64,000 nt of DNA from Cellulomonas sp. S1-8 (GCF_026184235.1 NZ_CP110806.1:1488001-1552000), one strand, 5' to 3'; shown: positions 18,193 through 26,951, counted from the first letter of the stretch. Notes: generated by a model not told the origin, from the sequence alone. A program made the numbers and translations.

Positions 18193-18972
18193 TCAGACGG
18201 ACAGGGCGGCCAGCACCTCGTCGTGCAGCAGGCCGTTGGTGACGACCGCGTTGCCGCCGTGCGGGCCGTCGACGCCGCGCAGCGACGTGAACCGACCACC
18301 CGCCTCGGTGACGACGGGCACCAGCGCGGCCATGTCGTACAGCGCCAGCTCGGGCTCGACGGCCACGTCGACGGCGCCCTCGGCGACGAGCACGTACGAC
18401 CAGAAGTCGCCGTAGGCCCGCGTCCGCCAGACCCGCCTGCTGAGGTCGAGAAACTCTTCGAGCCGCCCCTGCTCCTCCCACTCCGCCAGGTCGGAGTACG
18501 ACAGCGACGCGTCCTCGAGCCGCTCGACACCGGAGACGCGCAGCCGCGTCGCCGCCGCGAGCGACTTGCCGGTGAACGCGCCCGTGCCCTTCGCGGCCCA
18601 CCAGCGACGGCCGAGCGCCGGTGCGCTGACCACGCCGAGCACGACCTCGTCGCCGTCCATCAGCGCGAGCAGCGTCGCCCACACCGGCACCCCGCGGACG
18701 AAGTTCTTGGTCCCGTCGATCGGGTCGACGACCCACCGGCGCGGCCCGTGGCCCGTGTCCGAGCGCTCCTCGCCGTGCACCGCGTCGCGCGGCCGCGCGC
18801 GCCCGAGCTGCGAGCGCACCAGGTCCTCGGCGGCGCGGTCCGCGTCGGTGACGGGCGTCAGGTCGGGCTTGGTCTCGACCTGCAGGTCCTGCGCCTTGAA
18901 CCGCGACATCGTCAGCGAGTCGACCGTGTCGGCGACGACGTGCGCCAGCCGGAGGTCGTCGTCGTAGGCCAT
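18193..18972 (-). CDS. hisN: Histidinol-phosphatase (inositol monophosphatase fold)
   Basis: A 259-residue Mg-dependent phosphatase of the inositol monophosphatase family. Metal-binding motifs are visible as HGEERS (the first Glu), WVVDPIDGTKNF (the DPIDGT signature), and the late motif in LALYDMAALVPVVTEAGG. The actinobacterial clade encoded after aroA-rsgA is generally assigned histidinol-phosphatase, the penultimate enzyme of histidine synthesis; a general inositol or fructose bisphosphatase role cannot be excluded. ATG 18972 has GAGGAG upstream. It lies 84 bp downstream of rsgA. Confidence 0.88.
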   Translation of the reverse strand: MAYDDDLRLAHVVADTVDSLTMSRFKAQDLQVETKPDLTPVTDADRAAEDLVRSQLGRARPRDAVHGEERSDTGHGPRRWVVDPIDGTKNFVRGVPVWATLLALMDGDEVVLGVVSAPALGRRWWAAKGTGAFTGKSLAAATRLRVSGVERLEDASLSYSDLAEWEEQGRLEEFLDLSRRVWRTRAYGDFWSYVLVAEGAVDVAVEPELALYDMAALVPVVTEAGGRFTSLRGVDGPHGGNAVVTNGLLHDEVLAALSV

Positions 18973-19056
18973 GGGGCTCCTCGTGCCAGATGCGGTCCCC
19001 GTCCGCCGTCGTCGGTGGTCGGTCCGCGCCGACAACCTACCGGGACGCCGCCGCGC

Positions 19057-20142
19057 TCACCGGCCGCGCGCGCCGTCGTGGTCGGGCTCGTCCTCGACGC
19101 CCAGGCGGCTCACCAGCAGACGCCGGAACGAGTCGAGCCGCGCGGCGCGGGCCGCACGCGTCACGTCGTCCGGTGCGTCGGCGACCCACTCGTCCAGCGT
19201 GCAGTCCGGGGAGTCCGCCAGGTGCGTGCACCCGCGGGGGCAGGCGCGGGCGACCGCGTCGAGGTCGGCGAAGGCGCCCAGCAGGTGGCTCGGGTCGACG
19301 TGGGCGAGGCCGAACGACCGCACGCCCGGGGTGTCGATGACCCACGTCGGGGCGTCCGTCCCGTGCACCTCGAGCGCGACCGCCGACGACGAGGTGTGGC
19401 GCCCGCGGCCCGTCACGTCGTTGACCACGCCCACGGCACGTCGCGCGTCCGGCACGAGTGCGTTGACGAGCGTCGACTTGCCGACACCCGAGTGCCCGAC
19501 CAGCACGGACACCTCACCGGCCAGGATGTCGCGCAGCTCCTCGAACCCGTCGATGACGCTCTCGCCCGTCGCGGGGTCGACGCCCCGGCGCGTCACGACC
19601 ACGCCGACGCCGATCGGGCGGTACATCGCGATCAGCTCGGCGGGGTCCGCCAGGTCCGCCTTGGTCAGCACGAGCAGCGCCTCCATGCCGGCGTCGTACG
19701 CCGCCGCGACGCACCGGTCGATCATGCGCGTGCGTGGCTCCGGGTCGGCCAGCGCGGTGACGATGACGAGCCGGTCCGCGTTGGCGACGATGATGCGCTC
19801 GACGGGGTCGGTGTCGTCGGCCGTGCGGCGCAGGACGGTGCGGCGCTCGCCGATCCGCACGATGCGCGCGAGCGAGCCGTCGTCCCCGGTGGTGTCGCCC
19901 ACGACGTCGACCCGGTCGCCCGGGACGACGCGGTTGCGGCCCAGCTCGCGCGCCTTCATGGCGAGGATCCGCGTCTCGTCCGGACCGCCGGGGTCGATGA
20001 GCACCGTGTACCGGCCGCGGTCGACGGTGACGACCATCGCGGTGCGCGCGTCGGCGTGCTCCGGGCGCTGCTTGGTGCGAGGACGCGAACCGCGACCGGG
20101 ACGGATCCGCACGTCCCGTTCGTCGTAGCGCCGCGTCGGCAT
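19057..20142 (-). CDS. rsgA: Ribosome small subunit-dependent GTPase A
   Basis: A 361-residue circularly permuted GTPase that helps mature the 30S subunit. After an N-terminal OB fold come the permuted G motifs: TKAD (G4), then the P-loop GHSGVGKST (G1), and DTPGVRSFG (G3). The C-terminal zinc site is [14 protein letters not shown]. Its ATG overlaps the aroA stop by one base (TGATG), so it is translationally coupled. The aroA-rsgA-hisN order beside sigR is widely conserved in actinobacteria. Confidence 0.96.
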   Translation of the reverse strand: MPTRRYDERDVRIRPGRGSRPRTKQRPEHADARTAMVVTVDRGRYTVLIDPGGPDETRILAMKARELGRNRVVPGDRVDVVGDTTGDDGSLARIVRIGERRTVLRRTADDTDPVERIIVANADRLVIVTALADPEPRTRMIDRCVAAAYDAGMEALLVLTKADLADPAELIAMYRPIGVGVVVTRRGVDPATGESVIDGFEELRDILAGEVSVLVGHSGVGKSTLVNALVPDARRAVGVVNDVTGRGRHTSSSAVALEVHGTDAPTWVIDTPGVRSFGLAHVDPSHLLGAFADLDAVARACPRGCTHLADSPDCTLDEWVADAPDDVTRAARAARLDSFRRLLVSRLGVEDEPDHDGARGR

Positions 20143-21473
20143 CAGGCGGTCGGCTCCGTCGTCAGGCCGCCGCGTACCACTCCCCGGGCGCCGGCGGCGA
20201 GCATGCCGGACCACATGTCGACGAAGCCCGGCAGGGTCTTGGCGGTCGTCGCGACGTCCTCGACCTCGACACCGGGGACGCGCAGGCCGACGAGCGCACC
20301 GGCCGTGGCCATGCGGTGGTCGGCGTACGTGCGCCACACGCCACCGTGCAGGGGCCGCGGGGTGATGACCAGCCCGTCGGACGTCTGCTCGGCCTGACCG
20401 CCCCGGCGCGTGATCTCCGACGCGAGCGCCGCGAGCCGGTCGGTCTCGTGGCCACGCAGGTGCGCGATGCCGCGCAGCCGCGTGGGCGACGCGGCCAGCG
20501 TCGCGAGCGCCGCGATCGTCGGCGCCAGCTCGCCCGCGGCGCGCAGGTCGAGGTCGACGCCGCGCACCTCGCCCGTGCCGCTGACCGTCAGCACGTCGTC
20601 GTCGAGCGCGACGCGCGCACCCATGCGGGTCAGGATGTCGGGCAGCAATCCGCCCGGCTGCGTCGTGCGGGTGGGCCAGCCCGGGACGCGGACGGTACCG
20701 CCGGCGACCATCGCGGCGCACAGGAACGGCGCCGCGTTGGACAGGTCGGGCTCGACGTGGACGTCGCGCCCCGCGACGGGTCCCGGCTCGACGTGCCAGA
20801 TCTCGGGACGGGAGTCGTCGACGACGACGCCGGCGGCGCGCAGCACGGCCACGGTCATCTCGATGTGGGGGAGGCTCGGCAGCGTCGGGCCGGTGTGCCG
20901 CACCGTGAGCCCGCGGTCGAACCGCGCACCGGCCAGCAGCAGGCCGGAGACGAACTGGCTCGACCCCGACGCGTCGACGTCGACCTGCCCGCCGCGGACG
21001 GCCCCCCGGCCGTGCACGGTGAACGGCAGGCGCCCCGCCTCGCCCTCGTCGTCGACGCGCACCCCGAGGGCGCGCAGCGCGTCCAGCAGGGGGCCCATCG
21101 GCCGGGCCAGCGCCTCGACGTCGCCCTTGAAGTGCACGGGCCCGTCGGCGAGCGCCGCGACCGGCGGCAGGAACCGCATGACCGTCCCGGCCAGGCCGCA
21201 GTCGATCGTCACGTGCCCGCGCAGCGGGGCGGTGGCCACCTGCACCACGTCGCCCCCGAGGTCGACCTGCACACCCATCGTCTCGAGCGCACCCGCCATC
21301 AGGCGCGTGTCGCGGGACACGAGCAGGGAGCGCAGCGTGCTCGGCCCGTCGGCGAGCGCCGCGAGGACGAGGTAGCGGTTGCTCAGCGACTTCGACCCGG
21401 GGACGGCGACCGTCGCGTCGAGCGGCCCGTCGGCGACGGGTGCGGTCCACAGGTCGGCGTGCTGGCTGGTCAT
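20142..21473 (-). CDS. aroA: 3-phosphoshikimate 1-carboxyvinyltransferase (EPSP synthase)
   Basis: A 443-residue shikimate pathway enzyme that joins shikimate-3-phosphate and phosphoenolpyruvate. The N-terminal substrate-binding loop is [16 protein letters not shown], the second family motif is [13 protein letters not shown], and the late part [12 protein letters not shown] is diagnostic. Length fits. ATG 21473 gives a usual N-terminus. It is the first gene of the aroA-rsgA-hisN set and follows the DoxX gene by 35 bp on the same strand. Confidence 0.97.
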   Translation of the reverse strand: MTSQHADLWTAPVADGPLDATVAVPGSKSLSNRYLVLAALADGPSTLRSLLVSRDTRLMAGALETMGVQVDLGGDVVQVATAPLRGHVTIDCGLAGTVMRFLPPVAALADGPVHFKGDVEALARPMGPLLDALRALGVRVDDEGEAGRLPFTVHGRGAVRGGQVDVDASGSSQFVSGLLLAGARFDRGLTVRHTGPTLPSLPHIEMTVAVLRAAGVVVDDSRPEIWHVEPGPVAGRDVHVEPDLSNAAPFLCAAMVAGGTVRVPGWPTRTTQPGGLLPDILTRMGARVALDDDVLTVSGTGEVRGVDLDLRAAGELAPTIAALATLAASPTRLRGIAHLRGHETDRLAALASEITRRGGQAEQTSDGLVITPRPLHGGVWRTYADHRMATAGALVGLRVPGVEVEDVATTAKTLPGFVDMWSGMLAAGARGVVRGGLTTEPTA

Positions 21474-21508
21474 GCGCCTCAGGCTAGCGGCGACGGGCGA
21501 TGGTCACG

Positions 21509-22060
21509 TCAGTCGTCCACGTGCTTGGCGGCCTCGTGGACCCGCGCCGCCTTGAGCGCGGCGCGGTCCGCGCGCGCGTGCTGCAGGCGCCAGGACACGC
21601 CCGGGCGCCCCTCGAGGTCGACGCCCGCGAGGACGGCGCCCCCCGTGAAGGCCAGCGCGCGCACGAGGCGCTCCTGCCGGGCCTTGCGGGCCTCCGGGGT
21701 CAGGGCCCCGCGTCGCCCCAGCGGCAGGTTCACCAGGACGACCGGCACGGTGAGCCCCGCGAGCGTCAGCGCGGCCGTGCGCGGCGCCCGCCCGACGGCG
21801 AGCATCGCGCCGGCGACGAGCATCGCCGCGCCGTGGACCTGGGTGAGCGTCGCGAGCTGCTTGTCGCTGAGACCGCCGTCGAGGGCCTGTGCGACGGGTG
21901 CCGGGGCCGAGGCCCGGGCCGACGCGGGGATGCGCGTAGTCAGCCCGTCGAGCCCGTCCCGCACGACCTGCGCGTGCGCGCCCGGATGGCGCAGCGCGTC
22001 CACGCCCTGGCTGACGAACCACGAGGCGAACAGCGGACGGGCGATACGGCGCAGCAGCAC
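21509..22060 (-). CDS. DoxX family membrane protein
   Basis: A 183-residue protein with about four hydrophobic helices and the DoxX-type start [25 protein letters not shown]; later [20 protein letters not shown] and VVLVNLPLG fit the family. The C-terminal 35 residues are charged and helical. In mycobacteria a DoxX protein works in a membrane complex with a superoxide dismutase and a thiol oxidoreductase, so location beside the SigR oxidative stress genes is sensible. The GTG at 22060 has GGAGG upstream. It diverges from sigR. Confidence 0.85.
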   Translation of the reverse strand: MLLRRIARPLFASWFVSQGVDALRHPGAHAQVVRDGLDGLTTRIPASARASAPAPVAQALDGGLSDKQLATLTQVHGAAMLVAGAMLAVGRAPRTAALTLAGLTVPVVLVNLPLGRRGALTPEARKARQERLVRALAFTGGAVLAGVDLEGRPGVSWRLQHARADRAALKAARVHEAAKHVDD

Positions 22061-22145
22061 GGGTTCCTCCTGGGGGCTCCACCGCCGACGGGCGGTGCCT
22101 CCCACGCTAGCGCCGTGCGTCGTCCGCGGCGCGCGCACGCGTCGG

Positions 22146-22172
22146 GGAATGCCCGTGCGGTCGGGCGGCGTT
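22146..22172 (+). promoter_or_regulatory. SigR-type promoter upstream of sigR
   Basis: GGAAT (22146-22150) and GTT (22170-22172) are separated by 19 bases, matching the -35/-10 pattern recognised by SigR/SigH sigma factors. Initiation would fall at about 22178-22182, at an ATG (22182) that is in frame with sigR. This implies autoregulation and an N-terminally longer product. Confidence 0.65.
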
Positions 22173-22181
22173 GGGTCGGTC

Positions 22182-22319
22182 ATGAGCTGTGCTGTCGTGA
22201 CCGCGACCCCGACCGTCGTGGGGCCCCTCGTCGCGGGTCCTGCCGCCGCCGTCCTGGCGTGGGGGGTGCCGGTCGCCCCCTCGGGTGGTCCACGCCGCGG
22301 CGCACTAGGCTCGGTGACG
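22182..22319 (+). other. In-frame N-terminal extension of SigR (putative long isoform)
   Basis: An ATG at 22182 opens 46 codons without a stop that run straight into the SigR start at 22320. The peptide begins [14 protein letters not shown] and is Ala/Val/Pro-rich. In Streptomyces, the SigR-dependent promoter makes a longer, unstable isoform with a similar extension of about 55 residues, which shuts the response down. The same arrangement is inferred here. The gap otherwise holds a housekeeping -10 TAGGCT (22306-22311). Confidence 0.5.
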
Positions 22320-22973
22320 ATGAGCGAGCACCCGCAGGACTTCGACGACGGTGAGGGCACCACGCGCGCCCCGGCCGGTGAGGACGACGCTGCTCGCAGC
22401 GACCGGTTCGAGGCGGAGGCGCTGGTCTACCTCGACCAGCTGTACGGCGCCGCGCTGCGCATGACGCGCAACCCCGCCGACGCCGAGGACCTGGTGCAGG
22501 AGGCCTTCACGAAGGCGTTCGCGGCGTTCCACCAGTACCGCCCGGGCACGAACCTCAAGGCGTGGCTCTACCGCATCCTCACCAACACGTACATCAACAC
22601 GTACCGCAAGAAGCAGCGTGAGCCGCAGCAGTCCCGGTCGGAGGAGATCGAGGACTGGCAGCTGGCGCGGGCCGAGTCCCACACGTCGCGCGGGCTGCGC
22701 TCCGCCGAGGCGGAGGCGCTGGACCACCTGCCGGACTCCGACGTGAAGGACGCGCTGCAGCAGATCCCCGAGGACTTCCGCATCGCGGTCTACCTGGCGG
22801 ACGTCGAGGGCTTCGCGTACAAGGAGATCGCCGAGATCATGGGCACGCCGATCGGGACGGTGATGTCCCGCCTGCACCGGGGCCGCGCACAGCTGCGCGA
22901 GCTGCTGTCCGACTACGCCCGCGGGCGCGGGCTGGCGGGCGCCGCGCCGTCGGCGCCGGACGGTGCGCGATGA
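22320..22973 (+). CDS. sigR: RNA polymerase ECF sigma factor SigR/SigH
   Basis: A 217-residue ECF sigma factor of the SigR/SigH thiol-oxidative stress group. Region 2 is seen as [43 protein letters not shown] sequence (residues 60-100), region 4 as [41 protein letters not shown]. It should direct RNA polymerase to GGAAT/GTT promoters of thioredoxin and related genes. ATG 22320 lies eight bases after a -10 TAGGCT, so this form is probably made from a leaderless housekeeping transcript. The stop overlaps rsrA. Confidence 0.95.
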   Translation: MSEHPQDFDDGEGTTRAPAGEDDAARSDRFEAEALVYLDQLYGAALRMTRNPADAEDLVQEAFTKAFAAFHQYRPGTNLKAWLYRILTNTYINTYRKKQREPQQSRSEEIEDWQLARAESHTSRGLRSAEAEALDHLPDSDVKDALQQIPEDFRIAVYLADVEGFAYKEIAEIMGTPIGTVMSRLHRGRAQLRELLSDYARGRGLAGAAPSAPDGAR

Positions 22974-23311
22974 GCGCGCACGAGGACGACGCGGCCGTCA
23001 CCGACGCCCCGCAGGACCCGACCGTCGACGCACGCCGCCCCGCGGCCGGTGCGCCCTGCGGGTGCGACGAGGCCGTCCAGCGGCTGTGGGAGTACGTGGA
23101 CTCCGAGCTGGAGGAGCTCGACCAGGTGCGCGTGGGCGCGCACCTCGAGGAGTGCGCGCGGTGCCTCGAGGAGGAGCAGGTCGAGCTGGTGCTCAAGCAG
23201 CTCGTCCGGCGCTGCTGCCAGGAGGAGGCGCCGGCGACGCTGCGCCTGCGGATCCACGAGCAGATCACGGTGCTGCGGCTGCGGACCGGCGGGTCGGCCG
23301 CCGACTCCTGA
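22970..23311 (+). CDS. rsrA: Zinc anti-sigma factor RsrA
   Basis: A 113-residue redox-sensitive anti-sigma factor that binds SigR when reduced. The ZAS motif H58-x3-C62-x2-C65 is present. Spacing to Cys32 (26 residues before His58) and to Cys82-Cys83 (17 after Cys65) exactly matches Streptomyces RsrA C11, H37, C41, C44, C61 and C62, so the disulphide switch should be intact. An extra Cys30 makes a CGC motif. ATG overlaps the sigR stop (ATGA). The last codons, stop and terminator are duplicated in tandem. Confidence 0.95.
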   Translation: MSAHEDDAAVTDAPQDPTVDARRPAAGAPCGCDEAVQRLWEYVDSELEELDQVRVGAHLEECARCLEEEQVELVLKQLVRRCCQEEAPATLRLRIHEQITVLRLRTGGSAADS

Positions 23312-23398
23312 GGACGACGACGGGCCCGGAGCGATGCTCCGGGCCCGTCGCCGACTCCTGAGGACGACGACGGGCCCGGAGCGATGCTCCGGGCCCGT
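23299..23398 (+). repeat. Exact 50-bp tandem duplication carrying stop codon and terminator
   Basis: Positions 23299-23348 and 23349-23398 are identical. Each unit includes the codons GAC TCC TGA that end rsrA and a 13-pair hairpin, ACGGGCCCGGAGC-GAT-GCTCCGGGCCCGT (23320-23348 and 23370-23398). The hairpins look like strong intrinsic terminators without a T-run, common in actinomycetes. The result is two terminators in series between rsrA and the convergent bL37 gene. Confidence 0.85.
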
Positions 23399-23412
23399 GA
23401 CGTCACTGCTTC

Positions 23413-23447
23413 GCGCTCAGGACTGCTCGACTGGCGCTCAGGACTGC
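23413..23447. repeat. Direct repeat after the bL37 stop
   Basis: GCGCTCAGGACTGC occurs at 23413-23426 and 23434-23447 (21-bp period), and a partial third copy, CGCTCAGG, overlaps the bL37 stop codon at 23454-23461. On the bL37 strand the copies repeat the bases around its TGA. No function is evident. Confidence 0.5.
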
Positions 23448-23456
23448 GTCGAACGC

Positions 23457-23531
23457 TCAGGCGTTGGGACGCTTGCCGTGGTTGGCGGCGTTCCCCTTGC
23501 GGGAGCGGCGCTTGCGGCCACGCTTGCTCAT
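23457..23531 (-). CDS. 50S ribosomal protein bL37
   Basis: A 24-residue, highly basic protein that starts MSKRGRKRRSRKG and ends NHGKRPNA. It matches the mini ribosomal protein bL37 found on actinobacterial large subunits, whose C-terminal NHGKRPNA is a hallmark. The ATG has AGGAG seven bases upstream. Lys and Arg make up almost half of the chain. It is convergent with rsrA and is easily missed because of its length. Placement beside rsrA agrees with its occurrence in other actinomycete genomes (recalled, not checked). Confidence 0.88.
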   Translation of the reverse strand: MSKRGRKRRSRKGNAANHGKRPNA

Positions 23532-23668
23532 CGTGGTTCTCCTCGTGTCGCGGCGCGCGCGCACAGGGCACGGCACCGGGGATGTGGTCCCATCGTCCCA
23601 CACCGCGCACGCGCGTCGCGACGTGCGTGCGCCTCAAGTGCGGGGGCGCAGGTCCCGATACCTTCTGG

Positions 23669-24757
23669 GTGACCCCGCAGCCACAGTCCGTCATCCCGTT
23701 CCTGCACGCCCTGGCCAGCACGGGCGGTTCCGACCTGCACTGCAAGGTGGGCTCGGCCCCCCGCGTGCGGGTCGACGGTCGTCTGCGCAAGCTGCAGGCG
23801 CCGGAGCTGCGGCCTGCGGACACGCAGAACATGCTCGAGGAGGTCCTCCCCGACGACATGGTCGACACGTTCCGTGCCACCAAGGAGGCGGACTTCGCCT
23901 ACTCGCTGTCGGGCGTGGGTCGCTTCCGGGTCAACGCCTACCAGGCGCGGGGCACGTTCGGCATGGTCTTCCGACGGGTCGCGGTCGGCGCGCAGTCGCT
24001 GAGCGAGCTGGGGCTCCCCGAGGTCGTGGGCGAGCTCGCGCTCGAGCCGCGCGGCCTGGTGCTGGTGACGGGGCCGACGGGGTCGGGCAAGACGACGACG
24101 CTCGCGTCGATGGTCGACCTCATCAACTCCTACCGCGAGGTCAACATCGTCACGATCGAGGACCCGATCGAGATCCTGCACTCGGACAAGAAGGCGATCG
24201 TCTCGCAGCGTGAGGTGCGCCAGGACACGGCGGACTTCACGGTGGCGCTGCGCGCGGCGATGCGGCAGGACCCGGACGTGATCCTCGTGGGCGAGATGCG
24301 CGACGTCGAGACCGTGCGCGCGGCGCTGTCCGCGGCGGAGACGGGCCACCTCGTGCTCTCCACGCTGCACACCATCGACGCGGCCGAGACCATCAACCGC
24401 ATCGTCGACTTCTTCCCGCCGCACGAGCAGAAGCAGGTGCGCATCGCCCTCGCTCAGGCGCTGCGCGGCATCGTCTCGCAGCGCCTGGTGCGCAAGGCGG
24501 ACGGCAGCGGTCGGCAGGCCGCGATCGAGGTGATGATCAACACGGGCCGCACGGCGGAGGCGATCGTCGAGCCGCAGGAGAACCCGCCGTTGACCGACCT
24601 CATCAAGGAGGGCGACTTCTACAAGATGCAGACGTTCGACCAGCACCTGTACTCGCTCGTGCACGACGCGGTCGTGACGTACGAGGAGGCGCTCGCGGTC
24701 GCGTCCAACCCCCACGACCTGACGGTCGAGCTGCGCGGCGCCGGCATCGTGGCCTGA
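23669..24757 (+). CDS. pilT: PilT-type twitching motility ATPase
   Basis: A 362-residue secretion NTPase of the PilT group, which depolymerises type IV pili. Features in order: an N-terminal PAS-like domain (GSDLHCKVGSAPRVRVDG), Walker A GPTGSGKTT, the Asp box IVTIEDPIE, Walker B LVGEMRD, and the His box HLVLSTLHT. It stands alone: no pilin, PilB, PilC or PilM-Q genes are in the window, so the rest of the apparatus would have to be elsewhere. GTG 23669 is used; GATACC six bases upstream hints at a leaderless start. Confidence 0.9.
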   Translation: MTPQPQSVIPFLHALASTGGSDLHCKVGSAPRVRVDGRLRKLQAPELRPADTQNMLEEVLPDDMVDTFRATKEADFAYSLSGVGRFRVNAYQARGTFGMVFRRVAVGAQSLSELGLPEVVGELALEPRGLVLVTGPTGSGKTTTLASMVDLINSYREVNIVTIEDPIEILHSDKKAIVSQREVRQDTADFTVALRAAMRQDPDVILVGEMRDVETVRAALSAAETGHLVLSTLHTIDAAETINRIVDFFPPHEQKQVRIALAQALRGIVSQRLVRKADGSGRQAAIEVMINTGRTAEAIVEPQENPPLTDLIKEGDFYKMQTFDQHLYSLVHDAVVTYEEALAVASNPHDLTVELRGAGIVA

Positions 24758-24814
24758 CGCGCGGCGCACGACCGGACGGCCGGTGACCTACGGGTCGCCG
24801 GCCGTCGGCGTGCC

Positions 24815-24874
24815 TAGGGTCTTGCGGCCGAACAACTCGCGATATAGCGTGTCAGCCACACACGACATATCGCG
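24815..24874 (+). promoter_or_regulatory. Promoter and probable PadR operator of the DUF4097-padR operon
   Basis: A -10 TAGGGT (24815-24820) is followed by an imperfect 37-bp dyad at 24838-24874: CGCGATATAGCGTGT and CACACGACATATCGCG pair at 13 of 16 positions. ATAT-centred dyads are typical for PadR-family repressors. The dyad would cover the early transcribed region, so the PadR encoded second in the operon probably represses its own transcription. Confidence 0.55.
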
Positions 24875-24885
24875 TTGGAGGAACC

Positions 24886-25788
24886 ATGTCGACAGAGTCC
24901 TGGGTCGTTGCCGGCCCGCAGGTGATCGAGGTCGAGGACGTGCGCGCGCTGCGCGTCGGGCTCGTGGGCGGGCGCGTCGACGTCGTCGCGCACGACGACC
25001 CGCAGGCGCGCGGTGCGCGTCTCGAGGTGCACCGCGTCGACGGCCGCCCGCTGGAGGTGACGCTGTCCGACGGCGAGCTGCGCGTCGGGTACAGCTTCAC
25101 GCTCGGGGGGTGGGAGGGCTTCGTCGAGAAGTTCCGCAACTTCCAGGACAAGGACCGCGCCGACGTGCACGTGGCCGTGCCGCGCTCCGTGCTGGCCAAG
25201 GTCGCCACGGTCAGCGGGGACGGCCTCGTGGCCGGGCTGCGCGAGGACGTGTCGGTCTCGACGGTGTCGGGCTCCGTCGTCGTCGACGACGTCCGCGGGC
25301 GGCTGTCCACCAACTCCGTCTCGGGCGAGATGGTGGTGCGCCGGCACGACGGCGACCTGCGCTTCAACACCGTCTCCGGGGAGTTCGCCGCATCCGGCGA
25401 CCTGACGCTCGTGCAGGGCAACTCCGTGTCGGGCGCGGTCTCGCTCGACGTCGGCGCCGGCACGTCCTCCCTCACGGTCACGACCGTGTCGGGCGACCTG
25501 ACCGTCCGCCTCCCCGAGGGTGCGGGCCTGCAGGTGCGCGCGCAGTCCGTCTCCGGGCGGCTCGTCGTCGACGGGCGCGAGCACAAGGGCGCCGGCCCGG
25601 GCCACCGCACCGTCGACCTCGAGGCCGGCGAGGGCGGCGCGTTCGTCTCGGCGACCACCGTCACCGGGCACGTCACGGTGCTGCGTGCGGCCGTCGCCGA
25701 CGACGTGCCGGACGACGTGCAGGACGACGTGCAGGACGACGTGCAGGACGTCGCGCCGGACGACGTCGTCACCGACCGGCCGGTCTGA
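24886..25788 (+). CDS. DUF4097 family beta-strand repeat protein
   Basis: A 300-residue cytoplasmic protein of the DUF4097 family, built from a repeated short beta-strand motif seen as ATVSGDG, STVSGSV, NSVSGEM, NTVSGEF, NSVSGAV, TTVSGDL and QSVSGRL at near-regular spacing (residues 105-225). This predicts a right-handed beta-helix-like fold. The C-terminus carries an acidic DDVQDDVQ repeat. The family is usually paired with PadR regulators and may influence their activity or the envelope; the function is unknown. ATG 24886 has GGAGG upstream. Its stop overlaps the padR start by one base. Confidence 0.85.
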   Translation: MSTESWVVAGPQVIEVEDVRALRVGLVGGRVDVVAHDDPQARGARLEVHRVDGRPLEVTLSDGELRVGYSFTLGGWEGFVEKFRNFQDKDRADVHVAVPRSVLAKVATVSGDGLVAGLREDVSVSTVSGSVVVDDVRGRLSTNSVSGEMVVRRHDGDLRFNTVSGEFAASGDLTLVQGNSVSGAVSLDVGAGTSSLTVTTVSGDLTVRLPEGAGLQVRAQSVSGRLVVDGREHKGAGPGHRTVDLEAGEGGAFVSATTVTGHVTVLRAAVADDVPDDVQDDVQDDVQDVAPDDVVTDRPV

Positions 25789-26393
25789 TGGTCAAGGTGT
25801 TCGCGCACGGCCAGCTGCGGCTGTACCTGCTGGCCCTGCTCGAGGACGGGCCCCGGCACGGGTACGAGCTCATCACGGCGCTCAGCGACCGGTTCGGGGG
25901 CACCTACCGGCCGAGCGCCGGCACGGTGTACCCGCGTCTGGCGCGTCTGGAGGAGGAGGGGCTGGTGCGCCGCTCCGACGACGGTCGCAAGGCGACGTAC
26001 ACGCTGACCGACACGGGCCGCGCGGAGCTCGACGAGCGCCGCGGCGACCTCGCGCACCTGGAGGCGGGGATCTCCGAGACGGTGCGCGACCAGGCGTCCG
26101 AGGTGCGGCACGACGTGCAGGCGGCGATGCGTGGCCTGCGGGCCGACCTCGCGTCGGCGGCGCAGCGGGCGCGCGACGCGGCGACGCCGGCGTCGGGGGA
26201 GCCGGACCCGCAGCGCACGGCCTCGCACCGCCGCCGCGTCGAGGCGGAGGCGATCGTCCGGCGGTTCGGGGACGAGGTCCGCGCGGACCTGCGCCGCGCG
26301 GACGCCGGTCGCGGCGTCGACGAGCTCACGGTCGAGACGCTGCGCACCGTGCTGGACACGGCGCTGCGCACGATGCGCGCGACGGTGCGCTGA
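25788..26393 (+). CDS. PadR family transcriptional regulator
   Basis: A 201-residue regulator. The winged helix is clear: LRLYLLALLEDGPRHGYELITALSDRF, then SAGTVYPRLARLEEEGLVRRSDDGRKATYTLTDTGRAEL. The C-terminal 100 residues are helical and charged and probably form the dimerisation domain, longer than in the minimal PadR class. Translation is coupled to the DUF4097 gene through TGATG. It probably represses the operon through the dyad at 24838-24874. The signal sensed is unknown. Confidence 0.92.
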   Translation: MVKVFAHGQLRLYLLALLEDGPRHGYELITALSDRFGGTYRPSAGTVYPRLARLEEEGLVRRSDDGRKATYTLTDTGRAELDERRGDLAHLEAGISETVRDQASEVRHDVQAAMRGLRADLASAAQRARDAATPASGEPDPQRTASHRRRVEAEAIVRRFGDEVRADLRRADAGRGVDELTVETLRTVLDTALRTMRATVR

Positions 26394-26415
26394 CGCGCCG
26401 GCGAGGTCCCGACGT

Positions 26416-26454
26416 GTGAAGGGTTGTTGCCGGATCCCGGCAACAACCCTTCAC
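26416..26454. terminator. Perfect 18-bp hairpin between convergent genes
   Basis: Two perfect 18-base arms, 26416-26433 and 26437-26454, starting GTGAAGGGTTGTTGCCGG, enclose the three-base loop ATC. It lies between padR and a membrane protein gene whose stop codon is inside the right arm. It should end transcription from both sides. Its AT content is higher than its surroundings. Confidence 0.8.
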
Positions 26455-26951
26455 GCTTCGGTGGGGGCGCCGCGTGCGGCTCGGCGGCGGCGCGCGTGAC
26501 CCGTCCACGCGCGGGCGCCGCCGGCGGACACCGCGCCCACGACGGCCCACACGACCGCAGCGCCGGCGAGTCCCGCGACGAGCAGGACGGCAGCCCCCAG
26601 CACGGCGCCGGCCAGCGCGAACGCCGCGACGTGGCGGGCCTCGGAGGCGTCGTGGCGCATCAGGTGCGCCGTCAGCAGGCCACCGGGCCAGCCGAGCACG
26701 AGCAGCGCGGCCAGGTGCAGGCCGTACATGAGCGCGACGATCCCTGCGGCGGTCCCGGCGTCGATCGCGTCGCCGGGTGCCGGTCGCTCGACCACGACGT
26801 ACCCGACGTACAGCACCACCGCGCCCACCAGCAGGATCACCGCGGCGCGCGCGCAGACCTCGAGCACCGGGCGCGCCCCGACGACGCGCGCGTCGTCGGG
26901 GGCCAGGCCGGTCGGGGTGTCCGTCGGGACGTCGGGCACCGGCTCAGGCAC
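26451..26951 (-). CDS. Hypothetical four-helix membrane protein
   Basis: I do not recognise this 166-residue protein. It has an acidic, Pro-rich N-terminus, then about four hydrophobic helices (including VCARAAVILLVGAVVLYVGY and LVAGLAGAAVVWAVVGAV) and an Arg-rich C-terminus. The GTG start overlaps the end of the SGNH-like gene by eight bases, so the two are one operon. No enzymatic motif is seen. Confidence 0.75.
   Translation of the reverse strand: MPEPVPDVPTDTPTGLAPDDARVVGARPVLEVCARAAVILLVGAVVLYVGYVVVERPAPGDAIDAGTAAGIVALMYGLHLAALLVLGWPGGLLTAHLMRHDASEARHVAAFALAGAVLGAAVLLVAGLAGAAVVWAVVGAVSAGGARAWTGHARRRRAARGAPTEA

Noticed and set aside
20316..22319. Reading sigR as an 885-residue protein
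   Set aside because: The upstream open frame is opposite aroA and DoxX; only the 46-codon extension beside the SigR-type promoter is plausible.
25695..25775. Repeat element in the DDVQDDVQ-coding stretch
   Set aside because: It is an in-frame low-complexity tail of the DUF4097 protein, not a mobile or regulatory repeat.
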